Shown: positions 17,448 through 25,193 of the stretch, one piece after another
Position numbering within the stretch: the first letter of the stretch is position 1
How the letters are laid out: the number at the start of each line of letters is the position of its first letter
NCBI RefSeq assembly: GCF_028209885.1
Contig: NZ_JAQLEM010000024.1
Location: 1-35,431 of the forward strand
Direction of reading: 5' to 3'
Origin: Collinsella aerofaciens
Lineage (GTDB): Bacteria; Actinomycetota; Coriobacteriia; Coriobacteriales; Coriobacteriaceae
Length of the DNA stretch: 35,431 nucleotides
Position numbers and translations under genes: made by a program
The notes under the pieces: generated by a model
Databases searched by the model: none
What the model was told of the DNA's origin: nothing
Seen by the model: only the letters and a program-made list of their open reading frames with translations

Positions 17448-17530
17448 CCGATACATACTGTCTTGCGAATCGTTTGTCAACGAATTCGGTGAACGGTAGT
17501 AAATACCGTTCAAGCGTATGTATGTATCGG
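17448..17530 (+). ncRNA. Candidate structured 5' leader element (three-way junction)
   Basis: An outer 11-bp perfect stem, CCGATACATAC (17448-17458) with GTATGTATCGG (17520-17530), is extended by CTT (17462-17464) with AAG (17512-17514). It encloses two hairpins. The first is CGAATCGTT-TGTC-AACGAATTCG (17466-17488, one bulge). The second is GAACGGTA-GTAAA-TACCGTTC (17491-17511). Together they form a compact three-way junction inside the predicted leader. I recognise no known riboswitch class. The outer arms could instead be a DNA operator. Confidence 0.45.
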
Positions 17531-17596
17531 TCGCCGAGCGCGGCACCTCAGTTGGGTTCGTCGGTAGGTAAAGTATATATCGTCCGCAAGTTGCGC

Positions 17597-17618
17597 GGGG
17601 GCACGTCTAGGTGCTCCC
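17597..17618 (+). other. Leader hairpin close to the binding-protein gene
   Basis: GGGGGCAC (17597-17604) and GTGCTCCC (17611-17618) form an 8-bp stem with one G-U pair, 30 bases before the start codon. There is no T run, so it is not a terminator. It could affect access to the SD or mRNA stability. Confidence 0.4.
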
Positions 17619-17648
17619 GAGTAAGATTCTCTATTGATAGGAGAAGAC

Positions 17649-19262
17649 ATGGCCATCATCAACAAGGGTATGTCCAGGCGTTCGTTCCTCGGCCTCACCG
17701 GCAGCGTCGCTGCTGTCGCAGGGCTTGGTCTCACCGGCTGCGGTGGCAGCTCTAGCGACGAGGGTTCCGCTTCCGGTTCCACCGATTCCGCCAACCGTGG
17801 CGGCGGCGTGATCACCGCTGGTTCCGCTTACGCTCCGTCCAGCTTCGATCCCGCCAGCACCGGCTCCGCTGTGGGCCTGGGTGCTAACTGGCACGTCGTC
17901 GAGGGCCTCTACGGCATCGATTACCACGACTACAGCACCTTCAACGAGCTCGCCACCGACGATCCCAAGTCTGTGGACGACACCACTTTCGAGGTCACCA
18001 TCCGCAAGGGCGCCAAGTTCTCCGATGGCACCGAGGTCACCGCTGACGATGTCGTTGCCTCCTACACCGCTTGCGCCGCTTCCGCTACCTACGCTCCGTT
18101 CTTCCAGCCCTTCGAGTCCATCGAGGCCAAGGACGCCAGCACCGTGACGGTCAAGACCAAGGTCCCCAACTTCTCCCTGCTCAAGGATCGTCTGGCCATC
18201 GTCCGCGTTACCCCGGCCACCCAGACCGAGGAGGATCGCGCCAAGCAGCCGATCGGCTCCGGCCCCTGGATGTACGACTCTATCTCCGATACCGAGATCA
18301 CCCTGGTTCCCAACCCCGAGTACAACGGTGAGTATGCTGCCGAGGATAAGAAGATCCAGTACAGCATCCTGACCGACCCCACCGCTCGCGTTACCGCTCA
18401 GCAGGAGGGCTCCACGCTCGTTATGGAGCTCGTTACCGCTGACGCCGTCGACCAGCTCGAGAGCGCCGGCTGCAAGATCGATAACGTTCAGGGTTTCGGC
18501 ACCCGCTTCATCATGTTCAACGTCGCCAAGGAGCCTTGGAACAACGTCAAGGTCCGTCAGGCTGTCATGTATGCGCTCGACACCGAGAAGATGGTCAGCA
18601 ACACCTTCGCCGGCCTTGCCACCGCTGCCAGCTGCTACCTGCCCAAGAGCTTCACCAACTATCATGAGGCCTCCACGGTGTACAAGACCGACGCCAAGAA
18701 GGCTAAGAAGCTCATTGAGGAGTCTGGCATCACCCCGGGTGCCATCACCCTGCGCACCACCGACAACGAGCAGATTAAGGGCATGGCCGCCCAGGTCAAG
18801 AACGACCTCGACGCTCTCGGCTTCGATGTGACCATCCAGACCGATACCTCGCCGGCCACCTACGCTGCCATCGACGGCGGCGAGGCCTACGATATCCTCC
18901 TTGCCCCTGGCGATCCTTCCTGCTTCGGCGCCGACCCCGACCTACTGCTCAACTGGTGGTACGGCGACAACGTCTGGATGCAGACCCGTTGCCCGTGGAA
19001 GGAGTCCGCTGAGTGGCAGAAGCTCCACGGCCTCATGGATGAGGCTCTTGCCGCCGAGGGCGACGAGCAGCAGAAGAAGTGGAACGAGTGCTTCGACATC
19101 ATTGCCGACAACGCCGTTCTGTACCCCGTTGTCCATGTCAAGACCGTCTCCGCTTCCTGGGACGATCCGTCCACTGCGCCCAACGGCGAGGCCCTCGATG
19201 GCTTCAAGGGCATCGGCACGACGAGCATGTCCTTCAGGGGCGTTGCGACCGTCAAGGCGTAA
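17649..19262 (+). CDS. ABC transporter substrate-binding lipoprotein, family 5 (peptide/sialic acid type), Tat-exported
   Basis: 537 residues. The N-terminus carries a twin-arginine motif SRRSFLGLTG (9-18), a hydrophobic stretch and lipobox LTGC with C31 as the lipidation site. It is therefore probably exported folded and anchored outside the membrane. A Ser/Gly-rich linker follows, then an SBP_bac_5 fold with features such as FSDGTEVTADDVVASY and the hinge region RFIMFNVAKEPWNNVKVRQAV. The family binds peptides, nickel or sugars; SatA-type members bind sialic acid. Its place ahead of an aldolase, ROK kinase and NanE makes sialic acid plausible, but no residue proves it. SD AGGAGA precedes ATG 17649. 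Codon usage is strongly biased, like the glycolytic genes. Confidence 0.88.
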   Translation: MAIINKGMSRRSFLGLTGSVAAVAGLGLTGCGGSSSDEGSASGSTDSANRGGGVITAGSAYAPSSFDPASTGSAVGLGANWHVVEGLYGIDYHDYSTFNELATDDPKSVDDTTFEVTIRKGAKFSDGTEVTADDVVASYTACAASATYAPFFQPFESIEAKDASTVTVKTKVPNFSLLKDRLAIVRVTPATQTEEDRAKQPIGSGPWMYDSISDTEITLVPNPEYNGEYAAEDKKIQYSILTDPTARVTAQQEGSTLVMELVTADAVDQLESAGCKIDNVQGFGTRFIMFNVAKEPWNNVKVRQAVMYALDTEKMVSNTFAGLATAASCYLPKSFTNYHEASTVYKTDAKKAKKLIEESGITPGAITLRTTDNEQIKGMAAQVKNDLDALGFDVTIQTDTSPATYAAIDGGEAYDILLAPGDPSCFGADPDLLLNWWYGDNVWMQTRCPWKESAEWQKLHGLMDEALAAEGDEQQKKWNECFDIIADNAVLYPVVHVKTVSASWDDPSTAPNGEALDGFKGIGTTSMSFRGVATVKA

Positions 19263-19379
19263 GACTCGCTTGAGTCTGTATGCAGGATGTCGGTCGTTGG
19301 GACCGTATCCTCATAGTTGAAACAAAGACCCGGGCGGCAACGATGTCGCTCGGGTCTTGTAATGAGTATCCGTACTCAT
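19262..19379 (+). other. Array of four intercistronic hairpins between binding protein and permease
   Basis: Four stems in a row. (1) AGACTC/GAGTCT, 19262-19277. (2) AGGAT..CGGTC / GACCG..ATCCT, 19284-19312. (3) A 14-bp stem AAGACCCGGGCGGC / GTCGCTCGGGTCTT with two G-U pairs, 19325-19358. (4) ATGAGTA/TACTCAT, 19362-19379. Stem 3 is followed by GT rather than a T run. Such elements often stabilise the upstream binding-protein mRNA or reduce read-through, giving excess binding protein over permease. Confidence 0.65.
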
Positions 19380-19419
19380 ATACCAGTTGGTCCTACCGAC
19401 AAAAGAAAGGGGAGAGAAC

Positions 19420-20376
19420 GTGAACAACTTGCTACGTTTGATTGGAAGGCGTCTTGTGGCGCTGCCGATCATGGCATTGGGCGTCACCGTCCTGGTGTTC
19501 TTCCTTATGTCGTTCTCCAAGACCGACCCCGCCTACACGGCGTTGGGTGACGGTGCCTCGCCCGAGGCGGTTGCCGAGTACCATGAGAAGTATGGTCTGG
19601 ACGACCCCTGGCCCGTGCGCTACGTGCGCTATATGGGCGATTTGATCCATGGCGACATGGGCACCTATGGTGCTGCTCGCAACTCCGTTGCCAAGCGCAT
19701 CTCCACGGCCCTGCCCGTCACGATGCAGCTGACCTTCATCGGTCTTGCCATCGGTGCGGTCGTTTCGTTTTTGCTCGGCGTCATCGCGGCACTGTATCGC
19801 GACAAATGGCCGGACCAAGTAATCCGTGTCTTTTCCATCGCCGGCTTGGCAACCCCGTCGTTCTGGCTTGCCGTTCTGTTGATCCTGCTGTTCTCTTCCT
19901 ACCTTAAGGTGCTCCCGGCATCGGGCGCTCTGCCTCACTTCACCACGAATCCGGTTGGCTATCTGGGGCGTATGATCATGCCCGCTATCGCCTTGGCATT
20001 TCCGCTGACGGGCCAGATGACTCGTATCGTGCGTACCGCCATGGTCGAGGAGCTCGACAAGGATTATGTCCGTATGGCTCGCGGCGCCGGCGTTCCCGAG
20101 AAGGTCGTCGTCGGCATCAACGTTCTTCGCAATGCGCTGATCACCCCGGTCACCACCCTCGGTCTTAAGATCGGTTACCTCATGGGCGGCGCTGTCGTCA
20201 TCGAGGTTATCTTCAACCTCCCCGGCATGGGCACCGCGATTCTGCAGGGCGTTCAGGGCAACGAGGCGAACCTGGTTCAGGGCGTCGTCATCGTCGTTGC
20301 TCTTGCCTTCATCATCATCAACATCGTGGTTGACATGCTCTACCTGCTCATCAACCCGCGCATCAGGACGGTGTAG
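19420..20376 (+). CDS. ABC transporter permease, DppB/OppB type (candidate SatB)
   Basis: 318 residues, six predicted membrane segments. It opens with the family-typical LLRLIGRRLVALPIMALGVT helix (residues 4-23). A large periplasmic loop follows with the region AYTALGDGASPEAVAEY and the KYGLDDPWPVRYVRYMGDLIHGD stretch that marks DppB/OppB proteins. The cytoplasmic EAA-type loop is EELDKDYVRMARGAG..VLRNALI. It forms the membrane channel with the permease half of the next gene product. Start GTG 19420 is chosen because AAAGGGGAG (19407-19415) lies at the right distance; the upstream TTG at 19387 has none. The stop is 3 bases before the next start. Confidence 0.9.
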   Translation: MNNLLRLIGRRLVALPIMALGVTVLVFFLMSFSKTDPAYTALGDGASPEAVAEYHEKYGLDDPWPVRYVRYMGDLIHGDMGTYGAARNSVAKRISTALPVTMQLTFIGLAIGAVVSFLLGVIAALYRDKWPDQVIRVFSIAGLATPSFWLAVLLILLFSSYLKVLPASGALPHFTTNPVGYLGRMIMPAIALAFPLTGQMTRIVRTAMVEELDKDYVRMARGAGVPEKVVVGINVLRNALITPVTTLGLKIGYLMGGAVVIEVIFNLPGMGTAILQGVQGNEANLVQGVVIVVALAFIIINIVVDMLYLLINPRIRTV

Positions 20377-20379
20377 ATT

Positions 20380-22395
20380 ATGGTAAAGATTCGAGAGAAG
20401 CAAACCGAGCAGCTCGAGAAGGCTGCCTCCAAGGGGCTCAAGCTCGGTGGCTGGAAGAAGATGACGCTGTCTTCTAAGATTGCCGCCGTCGTGCTGGTGC
20501 TGGTCGCCCTGACTGCGATTCTGGCGCCCCTTCTTGCCCCCTATAGCCCGGTCGAGATCTTTACGGCTCGCCAGGCTCCCGGCAACGGATTTATCTTCGG
20601 TACCGACGATAAGGGCCGCGACATTCTGTCGCGTATGCTCTACGGTGGTCGTTACTCGCTGATCATCGGCTTTGGCGCCACTGCCATGGCTCTGGTCTGC
20701 GGCTCGGTCGTGGGCGCCCTTGCAGCGGTTTCGCGCAAGGCCGTCTCCGAGACGATCATGCGTATCTTGGACATCATCATGTCCATCCCCGGCATCGCCC
20801 TCGCGGCCGTCTTCGTCTCCATCCTGGGCAACTCCGTGCCGTCGATCATCTTCGCCATCGGCTTTATGTACACTCCGCAGATTGCCCGTATCGTACGCGC
20901 CAACATCGTGTCCGAGTACGGCGAGGACTATGTCCGCGCGGTCATCGTTTCCGGCGCCAAGGCTCCGTGGATTTTGATCAAGCATGTTCTGCGTAACTGC
21001 ATCGCCCCGATCATGGTCTTTACCGTTACCCTGGTCGCCGACGCCATCATCTTCGAGGCCTCGCTGACCTTCATCGGCGCTGGTATCCAGGAGCCCACCG
21101 CTACCTGGGGCAACATCCTCGCCGACGCCCGCGGCGGCGTGCTCGCTGGCCGTTGGTGGCAGGCGCTGTTCCCGGGCCTGGCCATCATGATCACCTGCCT
21201 GGCGCTCAACATCCTCTCCGAGGGCATTACCGACGCCATGGCCGCTGCTCCCTCCGCCGCCCTGGATCCGACCGATTCCTCCAAGCGTCGCGAGGCCGAC
21301 CTGCTGGTCTCCGACCCCGTTCGCGCCTACAAGGAGCAGGCCCAGTCCCTCTCCGCTCGCCTTGGTGCCCTGCGCGATGTTGAGCTCAAGCGTGACGATC
21401 GCCATGTGCCCGACGAGTCTGTCGAACCGATTCTCTCGGTCCGTGACTTCTGCATCCAGTTTGAGCATCACGGTGATATCAACGTCGTCGACCATGTCAA
21501 CTTTGACGTCCGTCCTGGTCAGACCATGGGCCTGGTGGGCGAGTCCGGTTGCGGTAAGTCCATCACCACGCTGGCCATCATGGGCCTGACCGATGAGGAC
21601 GAGCACCTTTCCGGCGAGGTCCTCTGGGAGGGCCGTGACCTGCTCAAGATGAGCAAGAAGGAGTGGTTCGGCCTGCGCGGTACCGATATCGCTATGGTCT
21701 ATCAGGACGCCCTGTCCTCGCTCAACCCTTCCATGCTCATCTCTGCCCAGATGAAGCAGCTCACCAAGCGCGGCGGAACCCGCAGCGCCGAGGAGCTCCT
21801 GGAGCTCGTCGGCCTCGATCCCAAGCGCACGCTCGAGAGCTATCCGCACGAGCTTTCCGGCGGCCAGCGTCAGCGTGTCCTGATCGCTATGGCTCTTACC
21901 CGCGACCCCAAGCTGGTCATCTGCGACGAGCCCACGACCGCTCTGGACGTTACCGTCCAGAAGCAGGTCATCAAGCTGCTCAACGATCTTCAGGCCAAGC
22001 TCGGCTTTGCCATGATCTTCGTTTCGCACGACCTGGCGCTGGTCGCCGAGGTCGCCCACAACATCACGGTTATGTACGCTGGTCAGGTTATCGAGCAGGC
22101 GCCCACCAAGGAGCTGCTCACTAACCCGATTCACGAGTACACCCGCGGTCTTCTGGGCTCCGTTCTGTCCATCGAGAGCGGTTCGGGCCGCCTGCACCAG
22201 GTGCCCGGCGCCGTTCCGAGTCCGCGCGATTTCCCCAAGGGCGATCGCTTCGCGCCCCGCTCGAGCCATCCGCGTATTGGCCTGGACACCCGTCCGGTCT
22301 TCAAGCGCGTGCCCGGCACCGAGCACTTCTATTCCGAGCTCCCCGACGAGGTGCTCAAGGCAAATGGTTTGACCCCTCACGCGGAGGTGATGTAG
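20380..22395 (+). CDS. Fused ABC transporter permease (DppC type) and ATPase (DppD type)
   Basis: 671 residues. Residues 1-290 are a DppC-type permease: a hydrophobic segment at about 34-54, FGTDDKGRDILSRMLYGGRYSL (73-94), and an EAA loop EYGEDYVRAVIVSGA (179-193). A charged linker covers about 290-350. Residues 351-671 are an ATPase: Walker A GESGCGKS (387-394), Q-loop YQDALSSLNP (441-450), signature LSGGQRQR (492-499), Walker B VICDEPT and H550. The C-terminal oligopeptide-transporter region reads GDRFAPRSSHP where most DppD proteins have a cysteine-bearing GCRFxPRC, so no Fe-S cluster is expected. Such fusions occur in sialic acid SatC-like transporters as far as I recall. The stop abuts the next ATG. 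Confidence 0.92.
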   Translation: MVKIREKQTEQLEKAASKGLKLGGWKKMTLSSKIAAVVLVLVALTAILAPLLAPYSPVEIFTARQAPGNGFIFGTDDKGRDILSRMLYGGRYSLIIGFGATAMALVCGSVVGALAAVSRKAVSETIMRILDIIMSIPGIALAAVFVSILGNSVPSIIFAIGFMYTPQIARIVRANIVSEYGEDYVRAVIVSGAKAPWILIKHVLRNCIAPIMVFTVTLVADAIIFEASLTFIGAGIQEPTATWGNILADARGGVLAGRWWQALFPGLAIMITCLALNILSEGITDAMAAAPSAALDPTDSSKRREADLLVSDPVRAYKEQAQSLSARLGALRDVELKRDDRHVPDESVEPILSVRDFCIQFEHHGDINVVDHVNFDVRPGQTMGLVGESGCGKSITTLAIMGLTDEDEHLSGEVLWEGRDLLKMSKKEWFGLRGTDIAMVYQDALSSLNPSMLISAQMKQLTKRGGTRSAEELLELVGLDPKRTLESYPHELSGGQRQRVLIAMALTRDPKLVICDEPTTALDVTVQKQVIKLLNDLQAKLGFAMIFVSHDLALVAEVAHNITVMYAGQVIEQAPTKELLTNPIHEYTRGLLGSVLSIESGSGRLHQVPGAVPSPRDFPKGDRFAPRSSHPRIGLDTRPVFKRVPGTEHFYSELPDEVLKANGLTPHAEVM

Positions 22396-23223
22396 ATGAG
22401 CGAGACCGCAGTCAACGGCGTCGAGCCGATCATCTTCCTTGATGACGTCCACGTCACCTTTAGGACCCGTACCGGCTCGATTCTGCACCCCAACCTGGTT
22501 CACGCCGTCCAGGGTGTAACGATTAAGCTCATGCCCGGTCAGACGATCGGCATCGTCGGCGAGTCCGGTTGCGGTAAGTCCACCACCGCTAACGTCATGT
22601 GCGGCCTGCAGGCCCCCACGAGCGGCAAGGTCTACTTTAAGGGCAAGGACGTTACCAAACGTACCGCCGAGGACCGTCGCCACATGGGTCGCGTCATCTC
22701 GGTCGTGTTCCAGAACCCGGCCACGGCGCTCAACCCCCGCATGGTCGTTCGCGAGCAGCTGCTCGACCCCATGCGCGTCCACAACCTGGGTACCGAGGCC
22801 GAGCAGGAGAAGCGCGTCAAGGAGCTCCTGGAGCTCACCGGTCTGCCCAGCTCCGCCGCCGAGGTTCTTCCCGGTCAGCTTTCGGGCGGCCAGCGTCAGC
22901 GCGTCGCAATTGCCCGTGCCCTGTCGCTGAACCCCGATGCCATCATCGCCGACGAGCCCACCTCGGCTCTGGACGTTTCGGTCCGCGCGCAGATTCTGAA
23001 CCTGCTGACCGACCTTAAGAAGGAGCTCGGCCTGGCCATGGTGTTCATCAGCCATGACATCCAGACGGTCCGCTATATCTCTGACGACATCATCGTTATG
23101 AATGGCGGCAAGATCGTCGAGCAGGGCGAGGCCAAGCAGGTCTTCCAGCACCCCCAGGACCCCTACACCAAGATGCTGCTCGGCGCTGCGCCGTCGCTGC
23201 TGCATCCCAAGCTCGGCGAGTAG
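22396..23223 (+). CDS. ABC transporter ATPase, DppF/OppF type (candidate SatD)
   Basis: 275 residues. Walker A GESGCGKS (55-62), VFQNPATALNPRM (Q-loop), signature LSGGQRQRVAIARAL, Walker B AIIADEPTSALDVS and switch H in VFISHDIQTVRYISDD. It pairs with the ATPase half of the fusion protein. It is shorter than usual OppF (about 300-330) because the C-terminal oligopeptide-transporter extension is missing; the chain ends at LLHPKLGE. The SD GGAGGTG lies in the tail of the upstream gene, whose stop directly precedes ATG 22396. Confidence 0.93.
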   Translation: MSETAVNGVEPIIFLDDVHVTFRTRTGSILHPNLVHAVQGVTIKLMPGQTIGIVGESGCGKSTTANVMCGLQAPTSGKVYFKGKDVTKRTAEDRRHMGRVISVVFQNPATALNPRMVVREQLLDPMRVHNLGTEAEQEKRVKELLELTGLPSSAAEVLPGQLSGGQRQRVAIARALSLNPDAIIADEPTSALDVSVRAQILNLLTDLKKELGLAMVFISHDIQTVRYISDDIIVMNGGKIVEQGEAKQVFQHPQDPYTKMLLGAAPSLLHPKLGE

Positions 23224-23239
23224 CCTCGCTTTCCCTCCC

Positions 23240-23267
23240 GTGCGCCCGGTTCCCTTGCCGGGCGCAC
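23240..23267 (+). terminator. Hairpin after the transporter genes
   Basis: A perfect 10-bp GC-rich stem GTGCGCCCGG (23240-23249) / CCGGGCGCAC (23258-23267) with an 8-base loop, 36 bases before the esterase start. No T run follows, so it is more likely a processing or attenuating element than a full terminator. Confidence 0.45.
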
Positions 23268-23303
23268 CTCCGTTGCGAATTCGAAAGGTTGGGTTCACGA
23301 GCC

Positions 23304-24281
23304 ATGCCAAGTGCTCAGGAGCTACAACATCAATTTGGTGGATATCGAGGCGCCATGCCCCGTCCATCAGATTTCGATCTCTTTTGGAAGGACCGCATGG
23401 CCGAGGCCGACGCCGTCGGGCTTGACTATGCGATCGAGACGGCATCGGTCGCCGATGCCGCGACCTGCCAGCTTTTCGACCTCTGGTATACCGGCATGTG
23501 TGGCGCGCGCCTGCATGCCAAGTACCTTAAACCTGTCTCGGACGAGCCCGTGCCATTGGTACTTCAGTTCCATGGGTATCCGGGTGCAAGCCGCAGCTGG
23601 TTTGAGCAGGCGTCGTTTGCGGGCATGGGCATGGCACTCATCGCCCTCGACTGCCCCGGCCAAGGAGGTCCCTCCGAGGACATTGGTGGATTTGAGGGCA
23701 CAACGGTTGCCGGTCATATCGTCGCCGGTATCGACGGCGACCCGGCCAACCTCTACTATGTCCGCTTGCACCAAGATATTCGCATCCTGTGCCGCATCGT
23801 TCGCAAGCTCGAGGGCATCGATCTTGCGCGTGTGTTTGTGAACGGCGCGTCGCAGGGCGGCGGTTTGGGCATTGCGACCTGTGCGCTTAACAGCGAGCTT
23901 ATCAATCGTGCCGCCATCCTCTATCCCTTCCTGTCAGATTTCCGCCTGGTCTGGGATTTGGATGCCGACGACATTGCCTACGAGGGCCTGCGCTATTGGT
24001 CTCGCTGGTTTGACGAGGACTCGACTCGTATTGACGAAGCCTATGCCAAGCTGGCGTACTTCGATTCCAAGAACTTTGCCCCTATGGTCGAATGCCCCGT
24101 GCTGTTTGGCACTGGCACAGCCGATATCGTCTGTCCGCCAGCGACGCAGTTTGCGGTCTATAACAACCTGACCTGCGAAAAGCGTCATGAGTTCTTTGAA
24201 GGCTTTGGCCACGAGGAGATTCAGGATTTTGACGATCTGATCATTCCGTTTTTCTGCAAGGGAGGGGAGGCTCATGTCTAA
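23304..24281 (+). CDS. AXE1-family carbohydrate esterase (acetyl xylan esterase / cephalosporin deacetylase type)
   Basis: 325-residue alpha/beta hydrolase of the CE7/AXE1 family. The complete triad is visible: S183 in GASQGGG, D274 in GTADIVCPP and H303 in GFGHEE. The oxyanion-loop motif HGYPG lies at 90-94, and LDCPGQGGPSED corresponds to the family DxRGQGxSxD region. No signal peptide, so it is cytoplasmic and acts on an imported compound. Beside a sialic-acid-type pathway it may remove O-acetyl groups from imported sugars; this is inference. The ATG at 23304 is chosen although GAAAGG (23283-23288) is rather far; TTG 23289 in frame is an alternative. It overlaps the next gene by 8 bases. 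Confidence 0.87.
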   Translation: MPSAQELQHQFGGYRGAMPRPSDFDLFWKDRMAEADAVGLDYAIETASVADAATCQLFDLWYTGMCGARLHAKYLKPVSDEPVPLVLQFHGYPGASRSWFEQASFAGMGMALIALDCPGQGGPSEDIGGFEGTTVAGHIVAGIDGDPANLYYVRLHQDIRILCRIVRKLEGIDLARVFVNGASQGGGLGIATCALNSELINRAAILYPFLSDFRLVWDLDADDIAYEGLRYWSRWFDEDSTRIDEAYAKLAYFDSKNFAPMVECPVLFGTGTADIVCPPATQFAVYNNLTCEKRHEFFEGFGHEEIQDFDDLIIPFFCKGGEAHV

Positions 24282-25125
24282 GTGCGAGAGCAATGTTGAC
24301 GAGCTGATTGTCCCCGGACTCGTGGGAATTCCTGGAACGGTTTCGTCAAGGCTCGCAGAATATCGGGACTGGCGCGGTGATGTCCAAGCAGATGTTTCTG
24401 ATTTAGAGACATGCGCTTCGAATCATGAGATTCAAGGCCTGGCCATAACGGCGATTGACTTTGTTAACCCCTGCGCCCGTTACTCGGAGGTCTCCTTTGA
24501 GCTCGGTGACGATGCGATTCACGCTCGTTTGATCGAGCCTGTCGGTCGTGCCCGAGTATCTGAGCGCGTGCCGTTGTGCCTGATGTTCCACGACATCGAT
24601 CGGCCTGTGCGCGGCTGGCATCACATGACGAGATTTGCCGCCATGGGGTATGCCGTTCTCGCGCTGGATGACGATGTTGCTGGTGCGGACGACCTGCGGC
24701 GGGGGATTGCTTCGCCCGCTTTTGTCGAGCGCGTCCGTTGGGGTTGCGCGCTGGCGAAGGTGGTGCGCAATCTTGATGGCATGGACCCCGACCGCATCTT
24801 TGCATGGGGCGAGGGCCTTGGCGGCGGAGTCGCGCTGGCGGTTTCTGCTCTGGACGAGCGGGGCCTCGCCTGCACGGCGGTTGCCAATCCGCTTCCTGGT
24901 GGCCTCGAGGCGCTGTCGTCTCGGGTGCGCGGATCGGTGCTCATGGGCACATCGCTTATGGATACCGTGAGCGATCCCAAGGATCAGTTTGCCGTATTCA
25001 ACGGTCTTGAGTGTGACCGGAGGCATATCATCTATGCAAAATACGCTCACGAGCGCATCAATGCGTTCGAAAACGAAGTCGTCGACTTTTTTAACCAAAC
25101 GTTCTACCCGTGTTCTTTGGTCTAG
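24274..25125 (+). CDS. Esterase-fold paralogue of AXE1 family lacking the nucleophilic serine
   Basis: 283 residues. The C-terminal two thirds align by eye with the preceding esterase: MFHDIDRPVRGW with FHGYPGASRSW, FAAMGYAVLALDDDVAGADD with FAGMGMALIALDCPGQGGPS, and the tail DPKDQFAVFNGLECDRRH with PPATQFAVYNNLTCEKRH. At the nucleophile elbow it reads GEGLGGG (179-185) where the active enzyme has GASQGGG, so serine is replaced by G181. Asp (D230) and His (H259) positions persist. It is probably catalytically dead or altered, perhaps a partner subunit or binding protein for the active esterase. The reading frame is intact, and the 8-base overlap predicts coupled translation. It is not a decayed pseudogene by frame. 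Confidence 0.8.
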   Translation: MSKCESNVDELIVPGLVGIPGTVSSRLAEYRDWRGDVQADVSDLETCASNHEIQGLAITAIDFVNPCARYSEVSFELGDDAIHARLIEPVGRARVSERVPLCLMFHDIDRPVRGWHHMTRFAAMGYAVLALDDDVAGADDLRRGIASPAFVERVRWGCALAKVVRNLDGMDPDRIFAWGEGLGGGVALAVSALDERGLACTAVANPLPGGLEALSSRVRGSVLMGTSLMDTVSDPKDQFAVFNGLECDRRHIIYAKYAHERINAFENEVVDFFNQTFYPCSLV

Positions 25126-25193
25126 ACGGCCTGGACACTGCCAACAAGAGTGGGTGGCATAGGGCCGCCCGCCAGACAACTAAGGAGATTCTT

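Larger units (their letters stand above)
17285..17648 (+). other. Long intergenic region: promoter, operator-like sites and structured leader of the transporter operon
   Basis: 364 bases without a gene. It holds two copies of CATGATTGC (17309-17317 and 17342-17350), 33 bases or about three helical turns apart; a TAAAACGTTT motif overlapping a TTGACT -35; an extended -10; and a 226-base leader with a large inverted repeat and several hairpins. No T-tract terminator for uvrC and no small reading frame with a good SD is apparent. Confidence 0.7.

Noticed and set aside
17448..17618. Known riboswitch or T-box in the transporter leader
   Set aside because: No conserved sequence blocks of any class I know; left as an unclassified structured leader.
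19432..23445. 1337-codon open frame on the minus strand opposite the transporter genes
   Set aside because: It mirrors strongly biased plus-strand codons, has no SD or recognisable domain, and its composition (His/Asp/Arg/Gly-rich) is typical of antisense shadows. The plus-strand genes have clear family motifs.
24274..25125. Second esterase-like gene as a decayed pseudogene
   Set aside because: The frame is intact, overlaps its neighbour in an organised way, and keeps Asp/His and fold motifs; only the nucleophile has changed.
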